From NCBI GenBank assembly GCA_003104905.1, contig PQAS01000054.1:22790-86789 (forward strand): a stretch of 64,000 nucleotides of DNA, given 5' to 3'. Under the pieces are notes generated by a model. The model saw only the letters and a program-made list of their open reading frames with translations. It did not search any database and was not told the origin of the DNA. Origin of the DNA: Candidatus Methanoperedentaceae archaeon. Lineage in GTDB: Archaea; Halobacteriota; Methanosarcinia; Methanosarcinales; Methanoperedenaceae. The translations under genes and the position numbers were made by a program. This document shows positions 26,790-35,986 of the stretch, one piece after another. Numbering within the stretch: position 1 is the first letter of the stretch; every line of letters starts with the position of its first letter.

Positions 26790-27710
26790 AGCATTCAAAG
26801 ATGAAATGCCTGATCTGACAGTATCTGCGGATCTATCCAGGGCTTTTTTCTCTTCGCCGGTCAATTCCAGTTCGATTATTTGCGTAATACCTTTTTTTCC
26901 GAGTTTGACCGGGACCCCGAGATATATGTCCTTCTTCCCATACTCGCCATTCAAATAAGCACAGGCAGGGAGAATACGCTTTGTATCCTTTATCACAGCT
27001 TCAACCATATTTGTCACCGCTGCTGATGGAGCATAAAATGCGCTTCCTGTTTTCAGCAGGTTTACGATCTCTGCGCCACCATTGATCGTTCTATCAACAA
27101 GGCGATTGATGGTTGATTCCGGCATAAGTTCTGTGATGGGAACTCCGGATACCGTAGTGAACCTGGGAAGAGGTACCATTGTATCTCCATGCCCTCCAAG
27201 CACCATTGCATTAATATCCCGGACAGAGCAGCCAAGTTCAAGGGCAATAAATGCAGCAAACCTTCCCGAGTCCAGTACACCGCTCATCCCGAAGACACGG
27301 TTGGATTCAAAACCTGTGGTTTTCATGACCACATACGTCATTATATCAAGCGGATTCGTGACGGTAATCACCACAGAATCCGGTGCATGAAGTTTGATAT
27401 TCTGCGAAACATCCGTAATTATTTTTGTATTTATCTTAAGAAGGTCTTCTCTTGTCATTCCCGGTTTTCTTGCAATTCCGGCTGTAATAACAACAACATC
27501 AGAGCCTTTGATATCCCTGTAATCGTTCGTTCCCATTATATTTGAATCATATCCAAAAAGCGGACCTGCTTCCAGAAGATCAAGAGCTTTGCCCTGGGGC
27601 AGCCCTTCGACTATATCCGTCAGGACCACATCCCCGATTTCTTTTTCCGCTATTCTTTGTGCAGTTGTTGCACCGACCGCTCCGGCACCGATAATTGTGA
27701 TTTTTGGCAT
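26781..27710 (-). CDS. mdh: malate dehydrogenase (LDH/MDH superfamily)
   Basis: A Rossmann start 'IIGAGAVGATTAQRIAE', the mobile-loop arginines in 'GIARKPGMTRED' that mark malate over lactate specificity, the catalytic histidine in 'LGGHGDTMVPL' and 'VTNPLDIMTYV' identify the family. It interconverts malate and oxaloacetate with NAD(P), in the partial citric acid cycle that supplies biosynthetic precursors. 309 residues is the normal length. It is a single gene, divergent from the following secreted protein. Confidence 0.93.
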   Translation of the reverse strand: MPKITIIGAGAVGATTAQRIAEKEIGDVVLTDIVEGLPQGKALDLLEAGPLFGYDSNIMGTNDYRDIKGSDVVVITAGIARKPGMTREDLLKINTKIITDVSQNIKLHAPDSVVITVTNPLDIMTYVVMKTTGFESNRVFGMSGVLDSGRFAAFIALELGCSVRDINAMVLGGHGDTMVPLPRFTTVSGVPITELMPESTINRLVDRTINGGAEIVNLLKTGSAFYAPSAAVTNMVEAVIKDTKRILPACAYLNGEYGKKDIYLGVPVKLGKKGITQIIELELTGEEKKALDRSADTVRSGISSLNASG

Positions 27711-27767
27711 TTGATGTCACCTGATTTTTTTTGTATGAAGGTGGTTCATGGACGATAATAGTTATGC

Positions 27768-28250
27768 ATGAAACGCAAAACATATATCCGCAGAGTGCAT
27801 AACAAATCCCTGATGAAAAATCCGATCTCTGCATTTGTTATTATTTTAATATTGGTATCATTTCTCCCGCTGTCAGTGGGTGCGCAAGGAACCCGTGTTC
27901 TTGAAATTTCATCACTCACAATAAAATTCCAGAAGACAGATGCTGAATTCACGGTTAATTACAACATTGGCATGATCCCGAAAATGTATATTCTTCTAAT
28001 GGGAGGAAAAAGCATCGAACCAAACATGAAAGAACTTTTCTCGAATTTTGATTATGAGATCGTAAAAATGGATCAGGATAAGGCAATTCTGCATGTAAAG
28101 AACATCTCACGATTTGAAAAGGGTTATTATTTGCATGATTCGATCGGTTTTGGGACACGGATAAAAACAATGACAATTTACATCCCCGGGGACCCGCACC
28201 CTGCGCAATATTTTGGCCTCAATGCCACAAAAAATACATTTTACAGTTAG
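27768..28250 (+). CDS. secreted protein, unknown
   Basis: I do not recognise the family. A hydrophobic N-terminal segment ('ISAFVIILILVSFLPLSVGA') ends in a likely signal-peptide cleavage site before residue 40; the remaining 120 residues are a mix of short beta-like stretches ('VLEISSLTIKF', 'AILHVKNISRF', 'IKTMTIYIPGD'). ATG 27813 is an alternative start that gives a more typical signal peptide. It overlaps the 3' end of arvC on the opposite strand by four bases. Confidence 0.6.
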   Translation: MKRKTYIRRVHNKSLMKNPISAFVIILILVSFLPLSVGAQGTRVLEISSLTIKFQKTDAEFTVNYNIGMIPKMYILLMGGKSIEPNMKELFSNFDYEIVKMDQDKAILHVKNISRFEKGYYLHDSIGFGTRIKTMTIYIPGDPHPAQYFGLNATKNTFYS

Positions 28251-28663
28251 TGATCCTTCTTTTTCTTAAAAACAGATGGCAAATTTACGATGTATGTACC
28301 ATCTTCCTTGAGCGCCATGACAATTTCTTTTCTTTCCAGCAGCGATTCAAGATTCAATTCATATTGCCCGGGTGATAATATCCTTATAGATTCAATACGG
28401 TTTCCAACCTCTTTTGCAGGCTCATTCTTCAATTCGGGTGTTTCTTCCTTAATTCCAAGGAGCTCATCAACTTCTCTTATGAAATTCGACGCTTCCGGTG
28501 ATATCCGGGCTGTGTTCGTACTGATCTCGGTTTTTGCAGCTGATGCCGGGGATTCATCCCTCACGTAAAGAAATTTATTCCAGCCGCATTTCGGACAGCC
28601 GTTCAATATTATTGCTGCGCCGTCCTTGAATATATTCTCGCATCTCGTGCATTTATGTGGCAT
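28247..28663 (-). CDS. arvC: ArvC/OapC-family zinc-ribbon protein
   Basis: An N-terminal zinc ribbon (CTRC...CPKC, residues 5-26) is followed by a charged linker and a small C-terminal domain ('YELNLESLLERKEIVMALKEDGTYIVNLPSVF'). It is encoded directly after a DUF2073 protein and an Era-like GTPase; this triplet is conserved in Euryarchaeota and, from memory, has been tied to extracellular vesicle formation in haloarchaea (ArvABC). The zinc-ribbon partner role is unknown. Confidence 0.75.
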   Translation of the reverse strand: MPHKCTRCENIFKDGAAIILNGCPKCGWNKFLYVRDESPASAAKTEISTNTARISPEASNFIREVDELLGIKEETPELKNEPAKEVGNRIESIRILSPGQYELNLESLLERKEIVMALKEDGTYIVNLPSVFKKKKDH

Positions 28664-28666
28664 GAT

Positions 28667-29023
28667 TTATGGTGAAACGAGGGCGCTTATCAAATCCCTA
28701 TCCTTTCTTATGGTCTTTAACTGTGAGGCAGGACCGATAACTGTAAGACGTGTTTTGAGTGTTGTTTTTCCGAAGAGCTTGTTCAGGAAATTATCGTTTT
28801 GTTTTACCGGATAACTCTCGATCTCAATTCCTGCGAAATCATCCGGTTCTATCTCTGCCATTGTAAGTTCAATGAGTTTTGTCTGTTCACTGGGAGTGAG
28901 CCCTTTTTCAAGAATAAGTATCTTTCCGTTTCGCACTTCGTCAAGAATCAACCTCACTTTTTCCATGGAAGTCATGCCATCAAGTTTTTCTTCCGATATT
29001 AAATCCATCTGAATTCCTTTCAT
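28667..29023 (-). CDS. arvB: ArvB/OapB-family protein (DUF2073)
   Basis: The 118-residue protein fits DUF2073: 'MDLISEEKLDGMTSMEKVRLILDEVRNGKILILEKGLTPSEQTKLIELTM', with an 'FLNKLFGK' segment. ATG 29023 follows the arvA stop region and has a 'gggtg' site; a reading from 29047 would overlap arvA by 20 bases. It is the middle gene of the GTPase-DUF2073-zinc ribbon set and is separated from arvC by three bases. Confidence 0.75.
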   Translation of the reverse strand: MKGIQMDLISEEKLDGMTSMEKVRLILDEVRNGKILILEKGLTPSEQTKLIELTMAEIEPDDFAGIEIESYPVKQNDNFLNKLFGKTTLKTRLTVIGPASQLKTIRKDRDLISALVSP

Positions 29024-29027
29024 ATAA

Positions 29028-29660
29028 TCACCCGAAATGCTCTGCAATTTCTTTATACAGTAAATCTATGTTCTTCCCCTCAAGAGCTGATATGGGAACA
29101 AGCGGATGCTGCGGAAAAGCGCTGTGAATCCTTGCCGGTGACGAATTTGGGAGATCGATCTTATTCGCAGCTATCAATATGGGAAGTTTTCGAGCCTCAA
29201 AATTTCCTATTATGACTACATTCACCTGTGTATACGGGTCTTCAGTTGCATCCATTACAAGTATTACGCCGTCTAAATCTTCAAGCCATTTTACGGATTC
29301 CATTACTCCTTCGGTTGCCTCTTTGGCTCGTCGTTTCGATTCTTCTTCAGGGAGTCCGAAGGTCATGAAATCATGAAAATCGATCTTGGTTGCAATTCCC
29401 GGCGTATCTATAATATCCAGCGTAACGGACGACCCGTTACTCACAATGGTAACGTCTTCGCGTCTTCTTGCTCTTCGTGTCTCATGCGGAATATGGGATA
29501 CCGAACCCATTGCATCGCCTGTCCAATCCCGGACGATCCTGTTGGCAAGTGTGGTTTTACCAGCATTGGGAGGGCCATATATTCCGATTTTCTGTGTTTT
29601 TTTCTTGAATAATTTTTTCAACCAGGAAAAATCCAGTCCCAGCCTTTTTATTATGCCCAT
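29028..29660 (-). CDS. arvA: ArvA/Era-like small GTPase
   Basis: G1 'GPPNAGKTT' (29-37), G3 'DTPG', G4 'NKID' and G5 'ISALEGK' motifs are intact, and a short amphipathic, basic N-terminus ('FSWLKKLFKKK') may contact membrane. The protein belongs to the small Era-like GTPases of Euryarchaeota that travel with DUF2073 and a zinc ribbon. It lies 48 bases after purF in the same direction. A function in vesicle budding is transferred from haloarchaea and not shown here. Confidence 0.82.
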   Translation of the reverse strand: MGIIKRLGLDFSWLKKLFKKKTQKIGIYGPPNAGKTTLANRIVRDWTGDAMGSVSHIPHETRRARRREDVTIVSNGSSVTLDIIDTPGIATKIDFHDFMTFGLPEEESKRRAKEATEGVMESVKWLEDLDGVILVMDATEDPYTQVNVVIIGNFEARKLPILIAANKIDLPNSSPARIHSAFPQHPLVPISALEGKNIDLLYKEIAEHFG

Positions 29661-29708
29661 AGTTGTGCCTCACTGTTTAATAGAAGTTCCCTCTTTTTTA
29701 GTTTTCCC

Positions 29709-31109
29709 TTAGAATTCGGATAATTTAAGCTGCCTCTTTATGCATCTCTCCCCCGGGATCTCAACCGGATAAATCCCGCTTAAACACCCCAGGCACAGGT
29801 CATCCATTGGGATCCCGACGGATTTCACAAGTCCATCAATACTCAAATATCCCAGGGAATCGGCATCGATCAATGCCTCGACGCCTTTGACTGATTTGTG
29901 GGCCGCTATGAGTTCTTCACGTGTTGCCATATCGATCCCTAGATAACATGGAGAAATAATGGGGGGGCTCGCAATCCGCATATGGACCTCCCTGGTCCCT
30001 GATTTGCGGATCATATCAATTATGCGCCGCGAAGTAGTTCCGCGCACAATACTGTCATCTATGAGAACGATGCTTTTCCCATCAATATTCGGTTTTATGG
30101 CATTTAATTTCAGGCGGACGGCAGTTTCTCTCATATCCTGTCCGGGCATGATGAAAGTCCGGCCTATATAACGATTTTTCATAAGCCCTTCCATATAATC
30201 AACGCCGGATTTCTTTGAGAAACCGATCGCATAAGTGATTCCTGAATCAGGAACAGGCGAAACGATATCCGCATCAGCCGGGTGCTCTTTAAAGAGCATT
30301 TCCCCTATGCGCATCCTGACATTATAGACAAGCTGGCCATCTATTACTGAATCTGGCCTTGCGAAATAAATATATTCAAAAACACAATGGGCGGTATTTT
30401 TTGATTTTATCAGGGTATGGCTTTCATATGACCCATTGCTGAAAACCAGCATCTCCCCGGGAGCTATATCCCGTATCAACTGACCGTTCAAAATATCAAT
30501 AGCAACACTCTCGGATGCCACCACATATCCATTATCCAGGCATCCAAGACATAAAGGCTTGATCCCGAGCGGGTCACGGATAACAATAAGTGTTTTGTCT
30601 ATCAGGATTGCCAGTGAATAAGAACCCACAAGCTGCCTCATCACTTCCTTTACGGCATCTTCAAGACTGCTGTGCAGCAGTTCCTTGACAAGGAGATGAG
30701 CTATTACTTCTGTATCCGAATCCGATAGGAAGATCCTCCCCTCTTTTTCAAGCTCAGTCCTTAATTCTTTTGAGTTTACAAGATTACCATTATGGGCTAT
30801 CGCTATAGTCCCGCTTTTAAAACTTACAAGAAGAGGCTGGCAATTCTCGATTTTTGAACTGCCTGTAGTGGAATATCGGACATGTCCTATTCCCACATGA
30901 CCTTTAAGCTTCTGTATATCTGCCCTGTTAAAAACATCGGGCACCAGACCCATACCTTTTAAGGTGCGGACCTGATTGCCATCATGAACCGTAATTCCTG
31001 CGGATTCCTGTCCCCTGTGCTGTAGAGCGAATAGTGCATAATAGATTGAAAGTGCGGCAGATGTCTCCTCTTTAAAAGAGACACCAACTATACCGCATTC
31101 TTCATGCAA
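29709..31109 (-). CDS. purF: amidophosphoribosyltransferase
   Basis: PurF carries out the first step of purine synthesis, making phosphoribosylamine from PRPP and glutamine. The propeptide MHEE precedes the catalytic Cys5 ('CGIVGVSF'), the glutaminase 'RYSTTGSS' and 'GNLVN' segments follow, and the phosphoribosyltransferase PRPP loop is 'VLIDDSIVRGTTSRRI'. Cysteines in 'CLGIDM' and 'LCLGCLSGIYP' fit the Fe-S binding type. It follows the L37e gene, a linkage common in archaea. Confidence 0.95.
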   Translation of the reverse strand: MHEECGIVGVSFKEETSAALSIYYALFALQHRGQESAGITVHDGNQVRTLKGMGLVPDVFNRADIQKLKGHVGIGHVRYSTTGSSKIENCQPLLVSFKSGTIAIAHNGNLVNSKELRTELEKEGRIFLSDSDTEVIAHLLVKELLHSSLEDAVKEVMRQLVGSYSLAILIDKTLIVIRDPLGIKPLCLGCLDNGYVVASESVAIDILNGQLIRDIAPGEMLVFSNGSYESHTLIKSKNTAHCVFEYIYFARPDSVIDGQLVYNVRMRIGEMLFKEHPADADIVSPVPDSGITYAIGFSKKSGVDYMEGLMKNRYIGRTFIMPGQDMRETAVRLKLNAIKPNIDGKSIVLIDDSIVRGTTSRRIIDMIRKSGTREVHMRIASPPIISPCYLGIDMATREELIAAHKSVKGVEALIDADSLGYLSIDGLVKSVGIPMDDLCLGCLSGIYPVEIPGERCIKRQLKLSEF

Positions 31110-31120
31110 CCCTGGTCACC

Positions 31121-31291
31121 TTAATAACCGCATTTTTCTTGCCATTTGTAGGATCTCATGTGTGCGGTCCTACCAAAACCACATGCTGCGCACATTTTTG
31201 TATGTGTATTCATTGAAGCCTTTCCGCATCTTCTGCATACGACATGGGTCTTCTTCTGATTCTTGCCAAATGAAGGCGTACCTTTTGACAT
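31121..31291 (-). CDS. rpl37e: ribosomal protein L37e
   Basis: This 56-residue frame reads [16 protein letters not shown] and so on, with a zinc finger made of two pairs (CRRC and CAAC) and the [11 protein letters not shown] end typical of L37e. The gene sits between lsm and purF on the minus strand, with 20 bases to the lsm stop. It is below the length limit of most automatic callers. Confidence 0.93.
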   Translation of the reverse strand: MSKGTPSFGKNQKKTHVVCRRCGKASMNTHTKMCAACGFGRTAHMRSYKWQEKCGY

Positions 31292-31311
31292 ATTTTATCA
31301 CCTTTTTAATC

Positions 31312-31527
31312 TTATGGGGAAATAAAGACTATATTGTCCCCGCGTACAACTGCTGTTCCAAGTTTTTTTGTTCCGTTCTCTTTAATTTCCTCGGCATTTT
31401 CCAGTACGATATTCATATGGATATCATATCCCTGTAATTCGCCTCTGAACTCTCTCTGGCCTTTTAACCGTATCAACACTGATTTATTCAACGCATTGTT
31501 TAGAATGTCGAGGGGTCTGTTTCCCAT
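31312..31527 (-). CDS. lsm: Sm-like RNA-binding protein (LSm)
   Basis: A complete 71-residue Sm fold: Sm1 motif '[32 protein letters not shown]' (about residues 16-47) and Sm2 '[12 protein letters not shown]'. Archaeal LSm forms heptameric rings that bind U-rich RNA and interact with tRNA processing and RNase P. It is the first gene of the lsm-rpl37e-purF cluster. An 'aggagcg' site lies upstream. Confidence 0.93.
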   Translation of the reverse strand: MGNRPLDILNNALNKSVLIRLKGQREFRGELQGYDIHMNIVLENAEEIKENGTKKLGTAVVRGDNIVFISP

Positions 31528-31610
31528 AAAAACGCTCCTAATATTAATAAACCATTAATTTAATAGTGCACCAAAGTAGTTCGTACAATATTTAAAACTA
31601 TTGGTGAATT

Positions 31611-32093
31611 ATGAAAATAAAATCAAGGAATGTATTAAGAAAGACAGACCAGAAAGCACTTGTTAATGATATAGTCGAAGCTTTCGGTGATGCTTCCCAA
31701 TTTGAGAACAGGAAGCTTGAATATGTTGAGAGTGATGGGCAGGATTTCATTTTTGTAGATGGTGAACCGCTTTTATTCAAGATAAATGGGAAGATATTTC
31801 CCACAGTGAAAGGAGCCCTCAAATTGAATCCGACGCGGCGCAAAGTAATAGTTGATTCTGGCGCTGTCAAGTTTATCATCAACGGAGCAGACACCATGAG
31901 CCCAGGAATAGTTGAATCTGACCCGGAAATAAAACAAGGCGATCTTGTTGTCATCGTGGAAAAAGTTCATGGAAAAGCGATCGGAATTGGCAGGGCGATT
32001 ATGGGGGGAAAGGAAATGGTGGGTGGAAAAGGCAAAGCAGTAAAGTCCATACACTATGTAGGGGATGAAATCTGGAACCTTGAACAGAAATAA
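31611..32093 (+). CDS. PUA-domain RNA-binding protein (MCT-1/Tma20-like)
   Basis: An N-terminal domain of about 75 residues with 'FIFVDGEPLLFKINGKIFPTVKGAL' precedes a PUA domain ('KVIVDSGAVKFIINGADTMSPGIVESDPEIKQGDLVVIVEK', 'AIGIGRAIMGGKEM'). The layout fits the archaeal homologues of eukaryotic MCT-1/Tma20, which act with ribosomes and initiation. It is the first gene of the block with sepF and is divergent from lsm. Confidence 0.83.
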   Translation: MKIKSRNVLRKTDQKALVNDIVEAFGDASQFENRKLEYVESDGQDFIFVDGEPLLFKINGKIFPTVKGALKLNPTRRKVIVDSGAVKFIINGADTMSPGIVESDPEIKQGDLVVIVEKVHGKAIGIGRAIMGGKEMVGGKGKAVKSIHYVGDEIWNLEQK

Positions 32094-32141
32094 ATAAATA
32101 GATATAAACAGTAAGAAGTACAAAGTGAAGGTGATTATTTA

Positions 32142-32510
32142 ATGGGTAAATCAATTATAGATAGGCTTATTGGCGGCGGGAAAACAAAAACAGATGCTGA
32201 CGAATACTCGGAACTTGATCTTTCTGAATATGAAGATGATTTAGGGAACGAAACTGCCAGTACCTACATAAGAATAGCTGAACTTACAGGACTGGAAATG
32301 ATGCCTGAATTAAAAAAACAGGTATATGACGGCAATATTTTGATGATCGATGTTTCACCTGCAAGAAAGGATAAATTGATCTTTGACAGGGCGATAAAAG
32401 ATCTAAAACAAGTAGTCAACGATGTACATGGAGATATCGCAATGATCAAGGAAGACCAGGTAATCGTGACACCACGCGGCATGCGGATAGATAGACAAAA
32501 GTTAAAGTGA
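32142..32510 (+). CDS. sepF: cell division protein SepF
   Basis: The start 'MGKSIIDRLIGG' is the amphipathic membrane-targeting helix of archaeal SepF; an acidic linker follows, then the DUF552 core ('YIRIAELTGLEMMPELKKQVYDGNILMIDVSPA', 'DVHGDIAMIKEDQVIVTPRGM'). Archaeal SepF anchors FtsZ to the membrane. The 122-residue length is normal. It overlaps the following zinc-finger gene by four bases. Confidence 0.9.
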   Translation: MGKSIIDRLIGGGKTKTDADEYSELDLSEYEDDLGNETASTYIRIAELTGLEMMPELKKQVYDGNILMIDVSPARKDKLIFDRAIKDLKQVVNDVHGDIAMIKEDQVIVTPRGMRIDRQKLK

Positions 32511-33088
32511 ACTCAGAACACAGTACTATTTTAACGGTAACCAAAAGCGTCTGCCCACTTTGTAGTAAAGAACTTGTTACAAACTGGGTAAAAGATAATA
32601 TTCCTTTTTTTGGTGAAGTAATGCATATTACTTCAAGGTGTGAATGCGGTTTGAGATATTCCGATACCCTGATCATGGCCCAGTTCAAACCTGTTCATTA
32701 TGAAATGAAAGTAAGTACACAGGATGACCTTGATGCGCGTGTGGTGCATTCAACTTCAGGAACAATAAGGATACCTGAACTGGGGATCGACATAGAGCCA
32801 GGGCCTGCTTCCGAATCCTTTATATCAAATATCGAAGGTGTGCTTGACAGGGTGAGCGATATCCTGGAAATGGTAGTAAGATGGGATGAAGAAGATAAAA
32901 CCAGAAGGGCGCAGGAATTGCAATCCACTATTAAGAAGATAAAGGCCGGAGAATTCGAAATCACGGTTATTTTGGAAGACCCTATGGGCAATAGCGCCAT
33001 TATTGCAGAAAAAGCAAAACACTGGGAACTTACTGAAGACGAGGCTGCCTGTCTTAAGACGGGTATGATTATATTTGAGAAAGAATAA
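32507..33088 (+). CDS. ZPR1-type zinc-finger protein
   Basis: A C4 zinc finger (CPLCSKE near residue 16 and CECGLRYSD near residue 45) begins the protein and is followed by the ZPR1 beta-rich domain ('SGTIRIPELGIDIEPGPASESFISNIEGVLDR'). Archaeal members have a single ZPR1 unit, eukaryotic ones two. The eukaryotic ZPR1 is linked to translation factor folding. A GTG start overlaps the sepF stop, and the NSUN gene overlaps its end by 14 bases. Confidence 0.87.
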   Translation: MNSEHSTILTVTKSVCPLCSKELVTNWVKDNIPFFGEVMHITSRCECGLRYSDTLIMAQFKPVHYEMKVSTQDDLDARVVHSTSGTIRIPELGIDIEPGPASESFISNIEGVLDRVSDILEMVVRWDEEDKTRRAQELQSTIKKIKAGEFEITVILEDPMGNSAIIAEKAKHWELTEDEAACLKTGMIIFEKE

Positions 33089-34427
33089 TGTTCTGATCAG
33101 GCAAAAGACTTATAACTCTGTCCTTTTGCTCCTGGATTCAATATTTTCGGGAAAGAAATATCCTGATGTTCTTATCAATGAGCTTTTCATGCAGGAAGAA
33201 TTTTCACCAGGTGAAAAAACTGTTATCGTTGAACTGGTCTATGGGATATTGCGCCATCTGGCAAGGCTTGACTATATAGTTGAACACGCATCAAGAGCCA
33301 GGATAATAAATCTTGCTCCCAACATACTGAATTCGATCAGGATATGCGCATATCAGGCCGTATTTTCTGATTCATCAGATGCAGGAATTTTAAATAATGT
33401 CGTGGCGATGTCATCGCATAATACGAAATTGAGCGGATTTGCAAAAAGGACAGTGGAGGCATTATTAAAAAATAAGGATAGTGTCATCTTCCCCGGTCAC
33501 CCCATCGAATATATCCTTACATACCATTCACACCCGCGCTGGATCGTGGAAAAATGGATCACAGAGCTGGGATCGGTCAAAGAAGTAGAAGCTTTGTGCA
33601 GTGCCAATAATATGGAACCGCCTTTAACTATCAGGGTGAATACACTTAAGTCGGATAAAGCATCACTTCAAAAAATGCTTGGTGAAGAGGGTTATTCTTC
33701 CTCAAGAACGAAATTATCACCTTTTGGCCTTATTGTGGATAGGAAAGAAGATATTTTCAAAACCCGGGCTTTTAAAGAGGGATTTTTTGAGGTACAGGAT
33801 GAAGGAAGCCAGCTTGTTACCCTGCTTACCGGGGCAAAACCGGGAGAACTTGTTATCGATGGATGTGCAGGGAATGGAGGAAAATCCATTTTCCTTTCCA
33901 GCCTGATGAAAAACCGGGGAACCATAATCGCTTCAGACATGTCGCCGGTGAAACTTGCAAACCTGAGAAAAAGGGCAACAAAGGCAGGCGCCTTTAATAT
34001 CAAGACCGCAAACAAAGAGTTGCTGACTGAATATGAAGGAAAGGGGGATTGCGTGTTCATAGACGCGCCGTGTTCAGGCATGGGTGTCTTCAGGAGGAAC
34101 CCGGATTCAAAATGGCGATTAACCCCTGATGATATCAAAGAACTTGCAGCGAAACAGAAAGAGATACTGAATGAATACAGCAGGCTTGTGAAACCCGGAG
34201 GAAAACTGGTCTATGCCACATGTACGATAAGCAAACAGGAAAATGAGGATAATGTTTGCGGTTTTCTCAAAGAGAATAATGCTTTCTACTCAGTTCCTGT
34301 ATCTGAAATGCCTGGTTTTGGATTTAGTAAATTAATCTCTGAAGATGGGTTTTTCAGGTCAATGCCGCATATACACAATACAGATGGATTTTTCGGCGCT
34401 GTCATGATAAAAAAACAAATTGAATAG
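33075..34427 (+). CDS. RsmB/NSUN-family RNA m5C methyltransferase
   Basis: The N-terminal 150 residues resemble the NusB-like RNA-binding domain of RsmB; the C-terminus is a Rossmann SAM methyltransferase with motif I 'VIDGCAGNGGKS', motif IV 'DAPCSGMG' and motif VI 'YATCTISKQENE'. Both catalytic cysteines of m5C enzymes are present. It likely methylates rRNA or tRNA. The start is a TTG with no good ribosome binding site, so the N-terminus is uncertain. Confidence 0.87.
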   Translation: MRKNNVLIRQKTYNSVLLLLDSIFSGKKYPDVLINELFMQEEFSPGEKTVIVELVYGILRHLARLDYIVEHASRARIINLAPNILNSIRICAYQAVFSDSSDAGILNNVVAMSSHNTKLSGFAKRTVEALLKNKDSVIFPGHPIEYILTYHSHPRWIVEKWITELGSVKEVEALCSANNMEPPLTIRVNTLKSDKASLQKMLGEEGYSSSRTKLSPFGLIVDRKEDIFKTRAFKEGFFEVQDEGSQLVTLLTGAKPGELVIDGCAGNGGKSIFLSSLMKNRGTIIASDMSPVKLANLRKRATKAGAFNIKTANKELLTEYEGKGDCVFIDAPCSGMGVFRRNPDSKWRLTPDDIKELAAKQKEILNEYSRLVKPGGKLVYATCTISKQENEDNVCGFLKENNAFYSVPVSEMPGFGFSKLISEDGFFRSMPHIHNTDGFFGAVMIKKQIE

Positions 34428-34500
34428 TAATTTTTTAATCAAGATTATACCATAACTCGGCTGTTTTATTAACTTGACATTTCATGATTTTCTAATTTAT

Positions 34501-35220
34501 TCAATATATCATCTCTCCGTTGATAAACGCCTCAGACCTTGCATCTCTGGGTTTTGAAAAAATCCCTACTTTGCTATTGACTTCGATCAATTCCCCGTTC
34601 AATAATATCCCGACCCTGTCTGCAATACGCCTGACCTGCGGGATATTATGCGTTGCAAGAACAATAGTCGTTCCGCGCTCGTTTCGTATTCGTTTTATGA
34701 TTTCCTCTATCTTCATAACATTGGCCGGATCAAGGTTCGCGGTGGGCTCATCAAGAAGTAGTACCTGCGGGTCATAGACGATAGCCCTGGCAAAAGCCAT
34801 ACGCTGCGCCTCCCCTCCCGAAAGAGTTCGAGCATTCTGTTTTTCAATACCGGGAAGTCCCACAATATTCAAAGCATCACCCACCTTTTTATCAATGATC
34901 TTTTTATCAATCCCGCGCACTTTTAATCCATAAGCAACATTCTCAAAAACAGAATTATTAAATATTGCAGGGGTCTGGAAAAGAAGGGACATCCTGCGTC
35001 TGATATTAATAATATCCGAGTTCATCCCCCTGAATCTTATGTTTCCTTTTTCCGGTATTTCAAAAAAATTCAATAAGCGAAGAAGCGTGGTCTTGCCGGC
35101 GCCGCTTGGTCCGATAAAAGCGAAGATTTCACCCTTAAGGATTTTCAGATCTATATTTCTTAAGACTTCCTTTTCACCAAATACCTTCTGGAGGTTCTCT
35201 ACCCGTATCAATTCTTCCAC
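34501..35220 (-). CDS. tupC: tungstate ABC transporter ATP-binding protein
   Basis: Walker A 'GPSGAGKTTLL' (about residues 37-47), signature 'LSGGEAQRMAF', Walker B 'VLLLDEPTANLDP' and the switch 'ATHNIPQ' are intact. At 239 residues it lacks the extra regulatory domain of ModC. It is the third gene of the moeA-tupB-tupC operon, one base after tupB. The substrate assignment follows from TupA and TupB. Confidence 0.88.
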   Translation of the reverse strand: MEELIRVENLQKVFGEKEVLRNIDLKILKGEIFAFIGPSGAGKTTLLRLLNFFEIPEKGNIRFRGMNSDIINIRRRMSLLFQTPAIFNNSVFENVAYGLKVRGIDKKIIDKKVGDALNIVGLPGIEKQNARTLSGGEAQRMAFARAIVYDPQVLLLDEPTANLDPANVMKIEEIIKRIRNERGTTIVLATHNIPQVRRIADRVGILLNGELIEVNSKVGIFSKPRDARSEAFINGEMIY

Positions 35221-35221
35221 T

Positions 35222-35956
35222 TTATTCTCTCCTCTGGAAGAAGTTCGCCAGGATGTTCACCCCAAGAACAAGACAGATGAGGATGAAACCCAGGGCTATG
35301 GATGTTGAGATATCACCTTTACTGGTTTCAGATGTGATCGCGGTCGTGAGGGTGCGGGTTTCGGAAAGTCCTTCACCTATTCCCCCCACGCTTCCCGTGC
35401 GTGCGATATTGCCGCCTACGATGAGGATGGCCCCAACCTCAGCAAGGGCCCTGCCAAGTCCTGCAAGGACTGCAGTAATGATGCCAAATCTTGCCTCTTT
35501 TAGAGTCTCAATGACAGCATCCTTTTGCGTTCCACCTAGCGTAAAAACGGTCTCGATAATAGATCGGGGAACTGCCTTTATTGCTGAAAGAGAAATACCC
35601 GTAATAAGTGGGGTTATGAGAATATACTGGGCAAGTATCATTGCTTTTCGTGTGTAAACAATATTCAGGAATCCTGCAGGACCAACAGGCACGATCATCA
35701 GAAAAACAAAGAGACCCACAAAAACCGGGGGCAGTCCCATTCCTGTATTTACAAGCGTTATAAGTCCCTGTTTTCCCCGAAAATGCATGAAAGATATGGC
35801 AAATGCCAGGGGGATCGCGGTCAGGGTCGCAAGTATCGTGGCAGTGCCTGATACTTGTATTGAGACTCCTGTTATGCTGAGGATATATGGATTTAGACTG
35901 AATATAAGTTCCAACGCTTTGATTACACCCTGGATCAGAAAGTCAGCGCTGCTCAT
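35222..35956 (-). CDS. tupB: tungstate ABC transporter permease
   Basis: Five to six membrane helices and the transporter EAA loop ('VFTLGGTQKDAVIETLKEARFGIITAVLAGLGRALAEVGAILIVGGNIA') match the TupB group of molybdate/tungstate permeases. It is preceded by moeA with a 30-base gap and followed by tupC. Its binding protein gene, tupA, is about 26 kb away in the window, so the transporter is split between two operons. Confidence 0.88.
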   Translation of the reverse strand: MSSADFLIQGVIKALELIFSLNPYILSITGVSIQVSGTATILATLTAIPLAFAISFMHFRGKQGLITLVNTGMGLPPVFVGLFVFLMIVPVGPAGFLNIVYTRKAMILAQYILITPLITGISLSAIKAVPRSIIETVFTLGGTQKDAVIETLKEARFGIITAVLAGLGRALAEVGAILIVGGNIARTGSVGGIGEGLSETRTLTTAITSETSKGDISTSIALGFILICLVLGVNILANFFQRRE

Positions 35957-35986
35957 GCAGCCTCTTCTTTTTCATCCTTATTTCCA

